Below, one piece after another: positions 1 through 13,135 of a stretch of 64,000 nucleotides of DNA. Numbering within the stretch: the stretch's first letter is position 1; each line of letters begins with the position of its first letter. The notes below the pieces were generated by a model. The model was not told where the DNA came from, searched no databases, and was given only the letters and a program-made list of their open reading frames with translations. Origin of the DNA: Eopsaltria australis (taxonomy: Eukaryota > Chordata > Aves > Passeriformes > Petroicidae); assembly GCA_034509425.1 (NCBI GenBank), contig JAVTVJ010000574.1:124001-188000 (forward strand), written 5' to 3'. The position numbers and the translations under genes are program-made.

Positions 1-3000
1 CCATCATTTATAACTTGCTTAAAATTTGGTTTAAAGTGACTCTGTAGAGAGGAATTACAAAAATATCCCTTATAGGATAAAGGAGATAAAGTACCAGGCG
101 AGTCCAGCTGGAAGCAGCCAGGAGAGGGTCACACCTGGGCACAGCTCAGGTGCAGCAGCACTGAAATTCCCCCAGTGGTGATCACATCATCGAGGCTGCT
201 GCTGTGAACAGCTGGTATTTGTTATTGATACTTGCATTCAGAGGCAATGGAGAGAAAAAGATTTGTTTGCCAATGACAGCTTCTGATCACTCTGCAAGGA
301 AATCACAGGAACAAATGGCATTTATCTCCAGGTACAGGTGATCTCAAAAATGTGATATCCTTCAATTAAATAGGTAATCTTACTCCTGGCTTTCATCTTC
401 AAGCACTACAAGGTTTTAACACTCTGGAAAAATAAATTCAAAGATAATTTCTTCTTCCACTGAGATGTGGGCCCCTTACATTTTCAAAAATTAACCCAGT
501 GATTAGTCATAATGCTCTGAAATCATGAAAAAAACACAAATATCCTATTTCAAACAAATAGTTGAGAAGAAAATATTTTTAATTCTTCAAGCAGGACCTT
601 GACTGGGGCTAATTACCTCTAAGAAAACATTCTAAGCCAGAACTGATTAGAAAGTGGGAGAATTCTTCACAAGCCAGTACCCACACACTCACTGTGTCAC
701 CTAAGTGTCCCACCTACTGAATTCCTGAAAGAATTCCTCATGTCAGTAAATGTAAAGAGAAGAAGGTTTTGCAAAGCAAGATAACTGACTCTTAAACACA
801 AAAATTACAGAAGCATTAGAAATTTGGAGGTTATTTTCAGATTTTGCTTAGATGAATAAAATTTAGGAGCAAATTCCCTCAATATCTATAGATCAGAGAA
901 GTTGATTTACTAGAATCCAGTTGATAAAGGAAAAATTAATCTCGAATTGCACATAGCATGCAGGATTTGTGGCAGAAGCCTGCCACTCTGTTGAGTCTAT
1001 TTCAAGAAAAACACCCTCAGAAATCTCAGACTGAAACACAAAACCACCTCAATCTTTTTCTTTCCCCAAACAGGTGTGAAATGCAGCTCAGCTGCAAACA
1101 GTGCAGTTCTGACTTGCAAGTGAATGAAGCTTCAGAGAATGATAAATAAAACGTTCAGTAATGTGCTTTTGGTGTGACTGAATAAGGCATCTGGATAAAA
1201 TTGAGAACTATAGGAGAACATTAAATCAGTTTAAAAACATGCATGAACTTCAGAATGATGCTGTCAGCACATTATTTATATTCTAGACATCCCAAAGAGC
1301 TATTATATTTCAGGTCTTTCGTGGCAAAACAAAAGCTTTACACAAGTAATATTAAGTATTTAGATGCTTTCATGCAGGATTTATTAGTTCATATTTTGCC
1401 CTGTCTCCATATTTCTCTCAATTTCAACTGCATTTTTTGTCATTTTAGCTTCATAGTGTTTGCTACATTTGTTTTGTTATCTATTATCTGATGAACAATC
1501 TGAATTCATGCAGAGCTGGATATGGCTGAGAGAACTTATCCTCCCTAGATCATCAAACTAAACAAAAGCAGGAGCCAAAGAAGTACACTAGAAAAACACC
1601 TCAGTTTTGCACTATTTAGACAAAAATATCTTTATACACCTTTAATATTTGTCTGAGTTAACCATGTTATAGAACAACCAACATTGGAGGAAGTTATTTC
1701 TCACACTGAGACATAACCTGTCTTTTGAAAATTTTTTTCCAGTACTCCTCCTTTACAAAGACATATAAACCTTCACCATAAAAATAAATGTGTAAAAGAA
1801 TATATTTCATTAGAAATGAACGTTATCAATTAAACAGTCACAAAAAGAAAGTAAAATAATTACATTTTTCTATAATCACCAAAACTTGTTCTTTCATCTG
1901 ACTTTTAGAACACAGGAGCTTATCACCCTTGATCACTGAGCTTATCTCCTGGATCAGGGCAATGCTGCTCTCTCTGGGTTTCCTATGATTGGGATTTTTA
2001 CAGCAATAGCCCCAAAATGCTGCTGTTAGGCTTTAGCGCAGCTACCAAGGCAGAAACACTTTTCACACTTATTCAGCCTGAAATTTTCCACTTGTTCCTA
2101 ACTTTTGCTCTCTTGTTCTGCCAACTATTCTGGGTACAGCCATCAACCCTTTTGCATAGTAACTTTTTTTATTTGCTTCAGAGCAGCTAAACATACCAAG
2201 CCATCAAAATGTCAGAGAATCAACAGCTCCAGCTCGAATCTTTCTCCTTGAGTGATGATCTCTGTACCAATTTAACAAACTTTTGCCTTACAACCACATT
2301 TGCTAATGTGGTATAAACCTACGGTTAAGTATGATTTCATGTTCTGTTGAAGCAAAACAAACAAAAAAAGCCTGTCATTAATTAAACATCTACCTGCAAA
2401 GCTGCTCTGATTCAAAGCACATTTGTAGGTAAACAAATATAAATTATATTGTAAGATTTGCATAACCAAGATAGATTCAACACACAGAACAAATCAAACA
2501 ATGCAGCTGTGGCTGTTCCCATGTGGCATCAGGGATTTTCTGGCACCAAGGCACAGGGGAATGGGGTTTGCTGCTGGCTGTCACACAGCTCCTGGTAGGA
2601 CTTCAGATGATGCTCAGTTGTTGTTCTGTTGTGCTCTCCATGTGAAAAGGGCTTTTGATGACCAAGAATGGAGCAGTAAATACAGAGGGAATAACACAAC
2701 CCCAAGGTTGCCCAGGAAAACTGGACTGTTTTTATTGAACCAGATTTCACAGAACGCCTCAAACAGAGTTCTTAATCATCTGACCCAAAAGAACTTTGAG
2801 AATTCCTCTCACTGAGAAGTGGGAAAAGAGGTGCTCAAAGTGTTCCAGGGAGCCAGCTCACAGAACTAACTCCCATTCCAAAGTGCGATGATAGGGTAGA
2901 TCAAAACGATAAAGCATAAAACCAGCAAAGATTATACACCACCATCTCGTAATAGGTGTAAAAATGCACATCTATTGATTCAGTAGATGATTATTCAAGC

Positions 3001-4129
3001 ATACAGTAATTAATCTTTATTGTGATAGAAGCAAGAGAGAGAAAAGACAAAATCTGAAGCTACTTTAAATTTATCCTATCAAATCCTTTCAGGACACTTC
3101 AAAGATTTTCTGTTCAGTCTGTTGGTTCAAATGCTCTCTTGGTGAATTATGTTGCAGGAGTCCCTTCCCTCTGAAACAGAAGGTAAGTTTTCAAATCCTT
3201 GTTATCCATCGATTACACCTTATGTATTTTCATACCTGGCCAGCTATAGGAAAATTACCTTACTAGTTTTTACAATAAATGCAAAATTCTTTACTGGAGA
3301 AACCACCCACACGTAAAAGCCGCTAACACAAATGCTGACAATCAGTCTGACATCCAATCTGTTTGCAGCCTACAGCCACAGAAATAGAGCTCTGCACATT
3401 CCAAAAAAAGACCACTAACATTTTCCCCAGCTTAAAGTACATTAAAACTTCTTTAATTACTCAGAAGCTTTGCCCCTGCTCGGCTCATCCTTCCTCCAAC
3501 TCATTCACATGTACAATTAAAAGATAACCACCTAAAGTTTTTGTACTGGGGTTTCAAAAGGATGATAAGGCAGCAGACTGTCACTGAAATTCAAGGCATT
3601 GAGTTCTTAATAATTTTCTTTAATAGCCATAACTGTAATTTGAGTACATCAATGACAGCAATTGAACCATATGAATTATGTGTTGATTTCCAAATAATCA
3701 GTAATAAAAAATTGTAGGATTTTGTATCTCTCAGATAAGAGAGAAATGAAAAGCAAAAGGAAAGGCAAAACATTTAAACAACATGAATACTGAGAAGCAT
3801 GAATACTATAAAGCACCGATGTCTATTAGAATTCAAAATATCTTTGTGATACAGCATATAAAAAGGGGTTTAATGAAACAGTAATAAGATGTTTGAATAA
3901 TTTGTCCTATGAACTGCAAATCACAAAATACCAGGAAGATTTATTACTCACAGAAAACAGGGGCATTCTGGGAGTGATAAATTCCCAAGGGCTTGGGAGA
4001 AGAAAAAACCTTAAAATCAGACTTCAACCATTACTCAAAGCAATACAAAACCAAAAACTAGTGCTACTGAAAATGCACTCAAAGTGATGCAGTCTGGTAA
4101 GGAAGGGGATGAAAACATTACAGGGAGGA
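1..4129. other. unique noncoding DNA, no gene seen
   Basis: AT-rich unique sequence. Stops are frequent in all six frames, and the short open frames show no domain, no codon bias and no convincing flanking splice sites. No interspersed repeat was recognised. The segment at about 2500-2820 is somewhat more GC-rich and open on both strands, but it encodes nothing recognisable. Most likely intergenic or intronic DNA. Confidence 0.7.
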
Positions 4130-4757
4130 GGCTGGGGAACAAGTGGCTGGAAAGGAGATTCAGGGAAAAGGACATGGAAGAGCAGGATGATAACAACGTG
4201 TCCTTGCAGCATCCCAGGATGTGCCAGGAAGGGCCTGGGGAGCAGATCCCAAGGGATGGATGGGATCCTTCCCCTCCAGCCCAGCAGTGGTGGGGCCACA
4301 CCGGGAGTTGGGTGCAGCCAGCCCAGCACAGGGCAGGAAGATGGAGCAGGGAATAGGGGTCAGACACACAGGAGAGGCTGGGACACCTGGGGCTGTTCAG
4401 CCAGAGAGGGAAAAGACTCCAGGCATCTCACAAATGAACATAAATTCCTGAAGGAACAGAGGAAAGAAGATGCAGCTAGACACCTCTCAGTGCGGGATAG
4501 GCAAATTAGAAGAGGCAGGGGGCACAGACTGATTAATGTTGCATCCTATTTAAATACCAGAGCACCTTTTCCTGGGAGGAGAATCTGTCAAACAGTGGAA
4601 CAGTGTTTCCAGAGTGGTTGTGAGTTCATGGAGACACCTCAAGCCTGGTCCCTGTGTACGTGCTACTCCAGCAGATCCTGCTTTGTGCAGTGGAGGGATT
4701 CAGCACTCTCCAGAGGGCCCCTCCAGACTGTGCCATTCTGGGATTCCAGAATATCAA
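4130..4757 (+). mobile_element. CR1 LINE, truncated 3' fragment
   Basis: This is a decayed, 5'-truncated CR1 non-LTR retrotransposon in sense orientation. It spans the C-terminal end of the reverse-transcriptase ORF2 and the short 3' UTR. Landmarks in CR1 order are the 'gggatccttcccctcc' and 'gtggggccacacc' blocks near 4262-4300, the 'aggctgggacacctgg...ctgttcagcc' block near 4374-4402, the 'cagtggaacagtg' block near 4593, and 'gagacacctcaagcc' near 4631. It ends at about 4757 in a short ATTC-like tail ('ctgggattcc'). The frame is lost: the ORF2 remnant is open over part of the element (for example HKFLKEQ) and then shifts. No intact enzyme is encoded. Identification rests on remembered CR1 consensus order; the 5' boundary is approximate. 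Confidence 0.85.
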
Positions 4758-5337
4758 AATGCTGAGTATTGGAATAACCAGCCACTTACCCTTCATCCAC
4801 TACCAAACAAATGTCAGATTATCCAAGCCTCTGTGGTATATTGCTTTTAAATCTTTAAAAATTCAGTTACAGCTCCTTCTTCTGATAATCAGAACCTTTG
4901 ACTGCCTATGCTACAAATTAATTAAAAATATATGAATGCATCAAGAAAAATTAAAAGGAAAAACTCTTTGGAGTTTATGTGGCCAGGTTTAGGGAGTGAA
5001 GTCTGTGAAGCACTGAAGTGTAAAAAGATGAGATGAAAAAATTTAGACCATCTGTAATAAGGAGAAGGAGAATGAAGAAAGAAAGAAAGGACTCCAAGGT
5101 AATACTGCCATGCTAAAACATTTCAGTCATGACACACTTGGAATTTCAAACCCCAGTTATAAAGACTTTATTCTAGGGTGAGGAATCTGAAGATTTAACT
5201 CTGAAATAAATATAAATATCTATGGATCTCTTATGACATAAAAACCTTAAATTGCCCAATGTCAATTCTATCCTCCTGTCAAAATATTTATAATTTATTA
5301 AAAATAGTACAACTCCATTGCTGCTAAAAAGTAAATT
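4758..5337. other. unique AT-rich noncoding DNA
   Basis: Unique sequence between the CR1 fragment and the tandem duplication. It is strongly AT-rich toward the 3' side and has no open frame of note. Nothing else is recognised. Confidence 0.65.
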
Positions 5338-5451
5338 ATATTTATGATTAAATATTGTTATTTCTTGTTCTCAGCAGTGATTACTGAACCTAAATGATAT
5401 TTATGATTAAATAGTTATTTCTTGTTCTCAGCAATGATTACTGAACCTAAA
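5338..5451. repeat. 59-bp tandem duplication (two copies)
   Basis: Two adjacent copies begin 'atatttatgattaaata'. Copy one is 5338-5396 and copy two is 5397-5451. Within the shared part they differ by a 2-bp deletion (atattgtta versus atagtta) and one G-to-A change (cagcagtga versus cagcaatga). The near identity implies a relatively recent local duplication, probably by replication slippage. Each copy contains 'ttcttgttctcag', a pyrimidine tract ending in AG. It resembles a splice acceptor, but no exon follows. Confidence 0.9.
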
Positions 5452-6812
5452 AAAAGTGGACCTGAAGATTTTAATAAGAACTCAAGAGAGCAATAATCCT
5501 CTTTTGTCCAGACCAACTCTAGACACAACTTTGCTCTTACTCCCAATTCCTCCTGCTGTCGCAGTGGTATCTTTCTAACAGCTTTAGCATGTACGGAATG
5601 CATGACAAACATAAGATACTGAAACTTAAAGAGGGAAAAATCCTTTAGTTCCAAGACATGATCGCTTCTGAAGTCTTTTCAACCTCCTCCTACCCACTGT
5701 GTTTCATTTCAGAATGCAGCACTATCACACAAAAAAGAAGCCTTGCTCTGTCCATGGGGTAGCAGAGTGAACGTGTGTTCATCAAAACCCTTTATTGTGT
5801 GCCTTAAATTGGGCCTTTCCAGCCATGTTTGATAGCTGAATCATAAACACAATATTCTGTGAGCTTTGAATTATTCTTTTGAAGCTTTGGAAGGTAATGT
5901 TTTAAGTCTACAGCTCACCTCATATGTCTTTCTCTGATCAATAGATATTTAAAGAGCTTTCCCTGAATTAATTAGCACTTTTATTTCATATTTACTACTG
6001 TGCTACTTTCACTTAAAAACACAGAAAAGGATTTTGCCTGTTCACAAGATTTCTCCTTCACACAGATTTTTCCATATTTCTGAACATTCAGTCTTGAAAA
6101 CAGAAGTGGTGAAAGTTATCCAGTGTCACAGCATTTATCCCCCTCCACAATCCACACATGGGCAGCTATTTGCACATGATAACACACCTTTAATGCATGG
6201 TTAGCTAATTACTGGCTAACCATAAAGATTCCCAGTTCCCAGGTTCAGTGGGCAGTTTCAAGTGACTCCAGCATCACTGAGGGCCACTAAAATTATTTCA
6301 GACCCTCTTTTTAATGCTTTAGATTGGTTAGGCCCACTATGAGAAGCCTGAGCACTGATAGCTTGGCTAGAAATTATCGTTACTAAAGTGAGAATACTAA
6401 ATTAAAAAAGAAGCAATCAATCAATATTTGGATGTATATATAGATATATTACTCAGGTGTAACAGAATGGTAGCAATAATCACAGGAAAGAATTTGGTTT
6501 AAATCCTAAAACTGAAACTTGCCAAATGCTTTGAACCTGCCTATGTGGAATGTTATTGCAAAGAGAGCACACCAAGAATTTGGCTACTGAGCTGATGTAA
6601 CTTGGGAAAAGTTATAGAAATTATTTAAGCTGCACTACTAAAAAATAAAAATACTAAAACAAGCACTTTAGGATGCATGGGAAGCAAACACTTATTTTCA
6701 TAGTTGTAGTTCCAGTGGTGTTCTGGTTTTACTTTACTCTGGTTTCTTTTGCTCCTTCTTGGTCTTTCCCTTTTTCAGGTCCAGTCTGCCCAAATCCACT
6801 TTCATAGAAACA
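5452..6812. other. unique noncoding DNA
   Basis: AT-rich unique sequence with no recognisable repeat or gene. A 79-codon minus-strand frame around 5415-5654 overlaps the second duplication copy and has no recognisable domain. Confidence 0.65.
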
Positions 6813-6900
6813 AGCACACACACATACATACATACATACATACATACATGCATGTATCTATCTATCTATATATATATGATATTTATGAGTGTGTGTGTAT
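6813..6900. repeat. compound microsatellite CA / CATA / ATCT / TA / GT
   Basis: A run of CACA passes into perfect CATA (TACA) tetranucleotides, then 'tgcatgta', then ATCT units, TA dinucleotides and finally GTGTGTGT. The order CA to GT through AT-rich units gives a rough inverted-repeat organisation, so a hairpin is possible. Likely length-polymorphic. Confidence 0.9.
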
Positions 6901-7099
6901 GGAAATACCCATGTCCTCTCTGCACTCATTACCAACCTTTCCAAAGCCAGAACCTGCCATGAGGAGAGGCAAAGGGAAGGGAGAAAACCCTTTCTCTGCA
7001 GCCCCCAAACAGCACTGCTTGCCCAGCTTTCCCTCCCCGTGTGGCTGGCAGGCTGAAGGCACAGATGCCAGGCTGAGGAAGGGATTTTGCAGTGATGGC

Positions 7100-7300
7100 A
7101 TCTGGCTCCTTGGCACACTCCACTGATATTTGTGTTGGCTCCTCTGCCTTGCCCCTGGGGCTGTTAATGGGTTAAGTTGGTGATAGGATGCTGTCTGATC
7201 CTTTCTTTTCGCTCACCTTTGATTCTGCTCAGTTTCTGTCAGAATAAAGCTGCTCTTCACCCTCCTGAAAGCTTTGTGCTTTAGCTGGTATATGTAATGA
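7100..7300 (+). mobile_element. possible degraded LTR 3' portion
   Basis: The stretch 'cttttcgctcacctttgattctgct' (near 7206) is followed by 'cagaataaagctgctcttcaccctcctgaaagc' (7240-7272). This reads like the R/U5 end of an avian endogenous-retrovirus LTR: a pyrimidine-rich CpG-bearing segment, a polyadenylation signal AATAAA at about 7243, and then a U5-like segment. No TG...CA ends or target-site duplication were found, and the upstream boundary is unknown. It could equally be unique DNA with a chance AATAAA. Confidence 0.3.
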
Positions 7301-9754
7301 TGTCATTTTGGATGCTCCTGTTGTGCTAATGGATGATTTGGATAGGGCAAACCACTTCTTTGTATATTTTACACTTAAAAAATCTTGTCTGCCAAAACTT
7401 ATTAACACAAATACTTTATTCAAGGACACTGCTTTTTATTATGATCCTAAAAAAAAATAAATAAAAAAGAGCTAAAACTGTGAAAGTACCATTACCACGA
7501 TAAAAAGCAAGCATTATCAGAATCTGATTCTATTTCATTATAACTCCTTGTGTTAAAAAAAAAATCATAGTATCCTTCTCTATGTATTGAAGGAAATGTT
7601 GTGCAAATTTTAAAGTAAGAAGTCAGTGAGCTGCTTGAACACGTCAGAAAAGGTAACTGCAACAGGCTTATCTCACAACAACATGGTTCCTAGTCTAGAA
7701 ATATCAGTTTATATGACAGTAATTACTAAAACAGATGGGCAAGGAGCCAAAAAGAGGCATCACATCGACAGTGGGCTGAATGCAACTGGGAGCTGTGGAG
7801 CAGAAAGGAGCTGTGCCAGATTGTGTGGCAGCTGAGAGTCTCATTGGTGACCATTTGCTGTGCAATCTCAGACACATCTAAAAAATTATGCATTCCCCAT
7901 TGATTTAATGCTAAAATGGTAGAGAAAAAAACCCCCCTGTCTGAACTTGAACACAGTACCTGCTGACAAGCTCCTTCCTTTGAGCACTCAGGATTTTCCT
8001 CCTTGCACTTCCATGTTCCTATCTGCCATTCCCAAGACTGGCTGCACAGTTTAGATCCTCACTGTCAGGTGTTACATGAGTGGCAGTCAGAACAACAACA
8101 GAGGTCTGCAGACAGAATTAACCAAGAGGTTCAAAATATTCCTAAAACTTAGCCAAAAAAACCCCACTACATATTATATCTCCCCTTCAGGAAATCTATT
8201 TAAAAATACTGGCAAGCTAGAGGTAAGCAGCACTTTGACAAAATGAACAGAAAAAATAAAAAGCTAGCCTCAAAAGACAAATGATCTCTAAAATGACTAC
8301 AGAAGTGCAAAACAAACCCAGAAGCCCTTAACTGAATCCTGTTACCATCTGATCTTTGTGTTTTGCTTCTTTTTTCCAAAAAGCAGTTCTCACAAAACTT
8401 TGATTTAAATCTTTCTGACTAGTCAACCACTGTACATTTCAGAAAATACATTTTTCTAATTATTATTGGAATTGGCCATCATTATGAAGAGTACTAAAAA
8501 TCCAGCTGAGCTGGTTGAGATCAATATTCATTTGAATTGTTCTCTAACAGCAATTAATATTTGCAATTGTTAAGACTAGAACAGTAACAATAAAGCATTA
8601 TCTTCAGTCTAATCTGATATCTCATGTTATTGAGATTATGAATAACTTTTAATAAAGAAATCTTTTGGATAGAAAGGGGTTGGCACTTCCTTCTGAGCCT
8701 CTCACCAGGCTGTTCAGGCAGGCAGCCTTGCAATTAATCTCAGCAGTTCATTCATTTTCCAGCCACCCTTGCCTATTGACTCCTACAGGAAAGTGCTCAT
8801 CCACTCACTTGGTTACATTAATTACACAGAGCAGATAAAGCCAAGGAAATCTGTGAGACACCAGAGACTCCATTAGTTTTCTGTGTAAATTCCAGATTTG
8901 TTTGGTGTCACTGACACTGGTGGGTCCCTGAGCACACGTGTGAGTTCAGCTGGAGCCGCAGCCCCCCTGAGACTGGGACAGCAATCCTTGCACACCTGCA
9001 CAGGCTCACAGAGATCTCAGGTGGTTTGTGTGCCTCTCAGAATTCTGGAGGCTGTAAAAAATACTGCAAACTTCCATCAGATTTTCCCACCTGGAATATT
9101 TCTAAGTGTTAAACTACCTTGGGTTAGCAACACTAGAAAGAAGCCAAGAAGGCGTGAAAAGGTCAGTGGTGGGGCAAACAAAAGGTAGGGTGGGGTGGGA
9201 AGGGACAAGGCAAAGGGAGAAGAATAAATCAGTTCCAGTGTAGAACAGTTTTGATTTACCTGGACTTCTTTACATTGACCTCTGACTGCAACTATATTTC
9301 CTCTTGCTTTTTTCCTTCACAACACCTAAAAAGCAGCCCAGAGATTAACTAAAAAATTATTGTGCACACTTCAGTTTTGTCTCAGTTCCAACAAAACTTG
9401 ATACCATTCCAGAGTCCAGATTTTTCTTGAAGAAAGTGATCTTAAATTCTTACAACTTAGCAAACATGTATGATATATTATACACTTTGCCCAAATTAAA
9501 AAATGTCCCTTGCATGTGCCAATGTACTCCCTCCATGAGGCACAGTTTATTCTGCATAAATTGAGACCAAGTTACTTTTTAAAGGTGGGGCCACAGAGGT
9601 CTGAGGAAAAGAGCTGTCAGTGTGAGCAGAAAAAATCCACTCTCACTCCAATCACAGCATGCAGAGAAATATTTCAATTTGGCACTGATTCTCAGAATAT
9701 CAATTTTGTCCATTTAAAAATGTCAAATTAGCAATTTGGACAAGAATTTGGAGG
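7301..9754. other. unique noncoding DNA
   Basis: AT-rich unique sequence with short A-runs at 7448-7470 and 7554-7564. A more GC-rich patch at 8890-9240 is open in one frame (96 codons) but has no recognisable domain. No repeat was identified. Confidence 0.65.
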
Positions 9755-10052
9755 ATAATTTCATATACATGTATGTATATACACATATATACACGCATAT
9801 GTATACCTGCATGAAGGAAAAAATCCCTTGCATCAATCAGTGGCTTGCAGGAAAGTGAAATAGTGAAGATCCTGGTTTGCTGCCTTTAGCCAGTTAAAAG
9901 AAATTTTTAAAAAGTATTGTTAAAAAACAAGGATTAATTTTCAGCTGACAACATAACACTGATCAGTGGAGTGAGTTTTTCATTAGTCTAGGAAGTAAAA
10001 AAAAACATACGCACATATACAAAGAAATAGATATATATATATAAATATATAA
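9755..10052. repeat. two TA/CA-rich simple-repeat patches
   Basis: At 9760-9808 there are alternating TATA/CATA/GTAT units with an overall inverted-repeat character ('catatacatgtatgtata'). At about 9999-10052 an A-run is followed by CATA-like units and (TA)n. Between them lies ordinary unique sequence. These are degenerate microsatellites. Confidence 0.8.
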
Positions 10053-13000
10053 TTCTGTAAATCCATAATTCAGTCTGGTTAAGTTTAGGGGACAAAAGAG
10101 AGATAGCCTGTATTTTCTCTAATAACACCAAGTCATTCAAAAGAAGAGCTTAAAAGGAGTTAACTGAATATTTCAAGCAACTGCAAAATCAAAGCAACAA
10201 AACAATTTGGAACCTCTGCTCTGGCTCCGAAAGAGGCTTGGTGCACCCACTATAAGAGGGGAAACATCTCTCACACAGAATACATTCTTACCTGAGAAAA
10301 ATCCCAATATAAGTGAAGCAAAGATTGTGTGAGTGCTCATTGATTCTGTGTGTAAAGGAAACTATTTCTAATAGAGAATGTTTCTGTTAAGGAACTGGAA
10401 AGGGGAATAACATAAACCCCACACTCCCTGAATGTACAGAAAGAAGTTTTAATTGAAGTTTTAATTGAGACTTGAAGTGGGACTTGCTCCATGAGGAAAT
10501 ATGTGAGAATGAGCCATTTTATAGAAACAATGCGTTAATATCAGTTGATATAAACTGTCTGCTTGAGTTTCTGTAGGCCATAGCTTTAGGAAAATCCTTA
10601 CAAACACCAACCCTCCCGAATGGAAGCAGACACAAAGCAAGGGAGCAGCACAGGCTTTCCACTGTCCCAGAGCAAGGTGAGCAGAGAGGTTCTGCTGGCA
10701 GTGTTTTGGCACAGGGTGGTATTGGTAGGGAAAAGGCAGAAATCACCGAGAACCTCCCAGGGTTCATTAAACAGTTTGGAGTTTCCTGTGTCTCCCAGGA
10801 TGGCTGAAGAGAGGGGAAGGAGGGAGCAGATTCATGTCAAGAACATTAACAACAGGATCTGTTTAGATCATTCACCTTCCCTTCACAAAAATAATAACTA
10901 CATGCTAAATAACGTCCAAGTCTCAATTATAAAGCAAATAATAACAGAAATAACCATACAGAAATGCTTAATTTGGGTTGAGTGGTTATTTTTAATTTAG
11001 AGTAGTTATTTGCCTTTCTCCTTTTCAGTTCTGAACTCCTCTTGGAGTTCTCTGTTCTCTTTCTATGAACTTGGATAAATGGTACAGTACTGATTAAGTT
11101 CACTAAATCTTAGAAATTATATTAATAGGAATATTTTCAATTTTTTTAAATCTACTTGGCTAATTATAACCTGAAAAGCATACACGCTTTTTATTAAAAG
11201 ATGAAGAAATACTATTCTACTGAAAGTCATTGCTATTCTGGTTTTGTCCAAAAGCACCATCACACCAAGAAAACCAGGAACAAGGTAATTATTTGCATGT
11301 AAACCTCATAAAAAGGCAATAATCTAGATGGAATATCCACAGTTTAATATATAAAAAGTTATTAAAATATTAAAATGTAATTAAAATGAAAATATTTAAA
11401 TGTAATCACTGGGCACTTATAAGAGTTCACAAATATATGCAAATTACTGGGGTTTTATTTATTTATAAATAAATATGTTTGCATACACCAATGTAATCTA
11501 AAAAGATATTAAAACAACATGAAATAATCTCAGTACAATAATTTTACCCATTGGCTCAACACAACTTTTTGTTCATAACACTAATAAAAGGCAGGAGAAA
11601 TAATCTCTACATTCTTCACCTGTAAACAAATATACTTAAATAAAGTGCATTATGTTTTCATCCATTTGATTAAACACCATTCATAACTAAATAAAAAAAT
11701 ATCTATGTACTCATGTGAACAGTGGGATCAAATGTTTGTACCTGCATTTGTTTTACGTACTGGAATGGGTTTGTGTGAGTCCTAAAGGAGGGGTCTGGGC
11801 GTGAGTGATGCTGCAGGAGCTGAGAGCACGTGGCAAAGGTCACAGTGTCAGAGGGGCTGGCACTGGGATAAACTCTATCAACAAACAAGCATTGGACTGA
11901 ATGGCATTTCATTGAATAACACCTGCAAATGTGGCTCCAGCAAAGCTCCAACACCCTGCACATAGCCAGAAATGCAAAGAGACATTTTCAAGAGCCAGGG
12001 CAAATGCTGGGGATGACTTTCCCTGGCTTTCACCAGGCACTGCCATTAGAGTGCTTTAGCTTCCATTAAGTTGTCACTTCCCTGTGCTGCCAGCTTTTCA
12101 AGGGGGACAATTCGTTCTGACAGAACCATGGCCTGTCACATGCACTCACAGTTCAGTGGGAATGAGCAGGAAAACCCCCAGAGCTGATGGATTTATTAGC
12201 AATTGGAGCTGGCACATATATTGCTTATATGTACAGAGCAAGGTAATTAATAAGCTCTAACCTGTCCACCTTAAACAGCTCGTATTTAGTTGAACAAACT
12301 TAATTCAAGGCACACAAATGTAAAACATACAAAGCTGTTCTTTCATTGGATTTTGAACATTAAATTTGTTTAGTTAATCCTTATTGATTATGACAGTTTT
12401 GTAACATCCAGTTCATACATATTTTTAATACGTAAGAATTGCCACACTGCCCAGGAGAAAAGGCTGGTCTAATCCAGAATCACAGGGGCAAACATTTTGG
12501 GAAGGAACATAAGAAATGCCATGTGAGCATAGCCCCTGTCCTCAAAATATAACCCTGGAGCCAGTGACTCCTGAGCTTCCTGAGCCAGAACTTCTACACA
12601 GCCACTGCTTCCATCCTGCTTGATCCCAAATAAAATGCTAAGTGCCACAGTTCAGCTCTATGTGAGAAAAGTGCTTTGTTATGCTAATATTGACCTTGCT
12701 GGCTTACAATATCATTAAGTACTAATTCTTATAGTGGAAAACATTCCATTTTCTTTGAAGTATTGATGATTGTCTAGGCCTCTCTTTCCACTCATCTGTC
12801 ATCACTCCAAGCTCAAGAACCCAAATCTATTTAAGATCTCTTTCAACAGAGGGTATTTTGTACTTCTCACCTTCTCTCTTTCTACCTGTTGGACATATGT
12901 GTGGCCAGAAAAATGCGTGCTGTACAAAACATGAATGCAAGAAGGATTTCAGCATTAAAGATCTCCACATCATTCCAGTTTTCTATCACAGAAATTATGA

Positions 13001-13135
13001 CCAACAGTCTTTAACACATTCATTGCACTTTATGTTTTCTTGATAACAGTAAATGAGTTTTAATTATATTTTATCCTTGGCCAGATCCAATAAAGGAACT
13101 TTGTACAGCCTGAAGACAAATTATTTAATTCAGTT
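10053..13135. other. unique noncoding DNA
   Basis: AT-rich unique sequence. It contains a 14-bp tandem duplication at about 10444-10468 ('gaagttttaatt' twice), a perfect POU octamer ATGCAAAT at 11437-11444 and a 20-bp perfect palindrome at 11456-11475. No gene is visible. The more GC-rich patch at 11740-12180 shows no repeat signature that I recognise. Confidence 0.65.

Noticed and set aside
4109..4765. 218-codon open frame
   Set aside because: It lies mostly within the decayed CR1 element. Part of it is the ORF2 remnant in a broken frame, so it is not a host gene.
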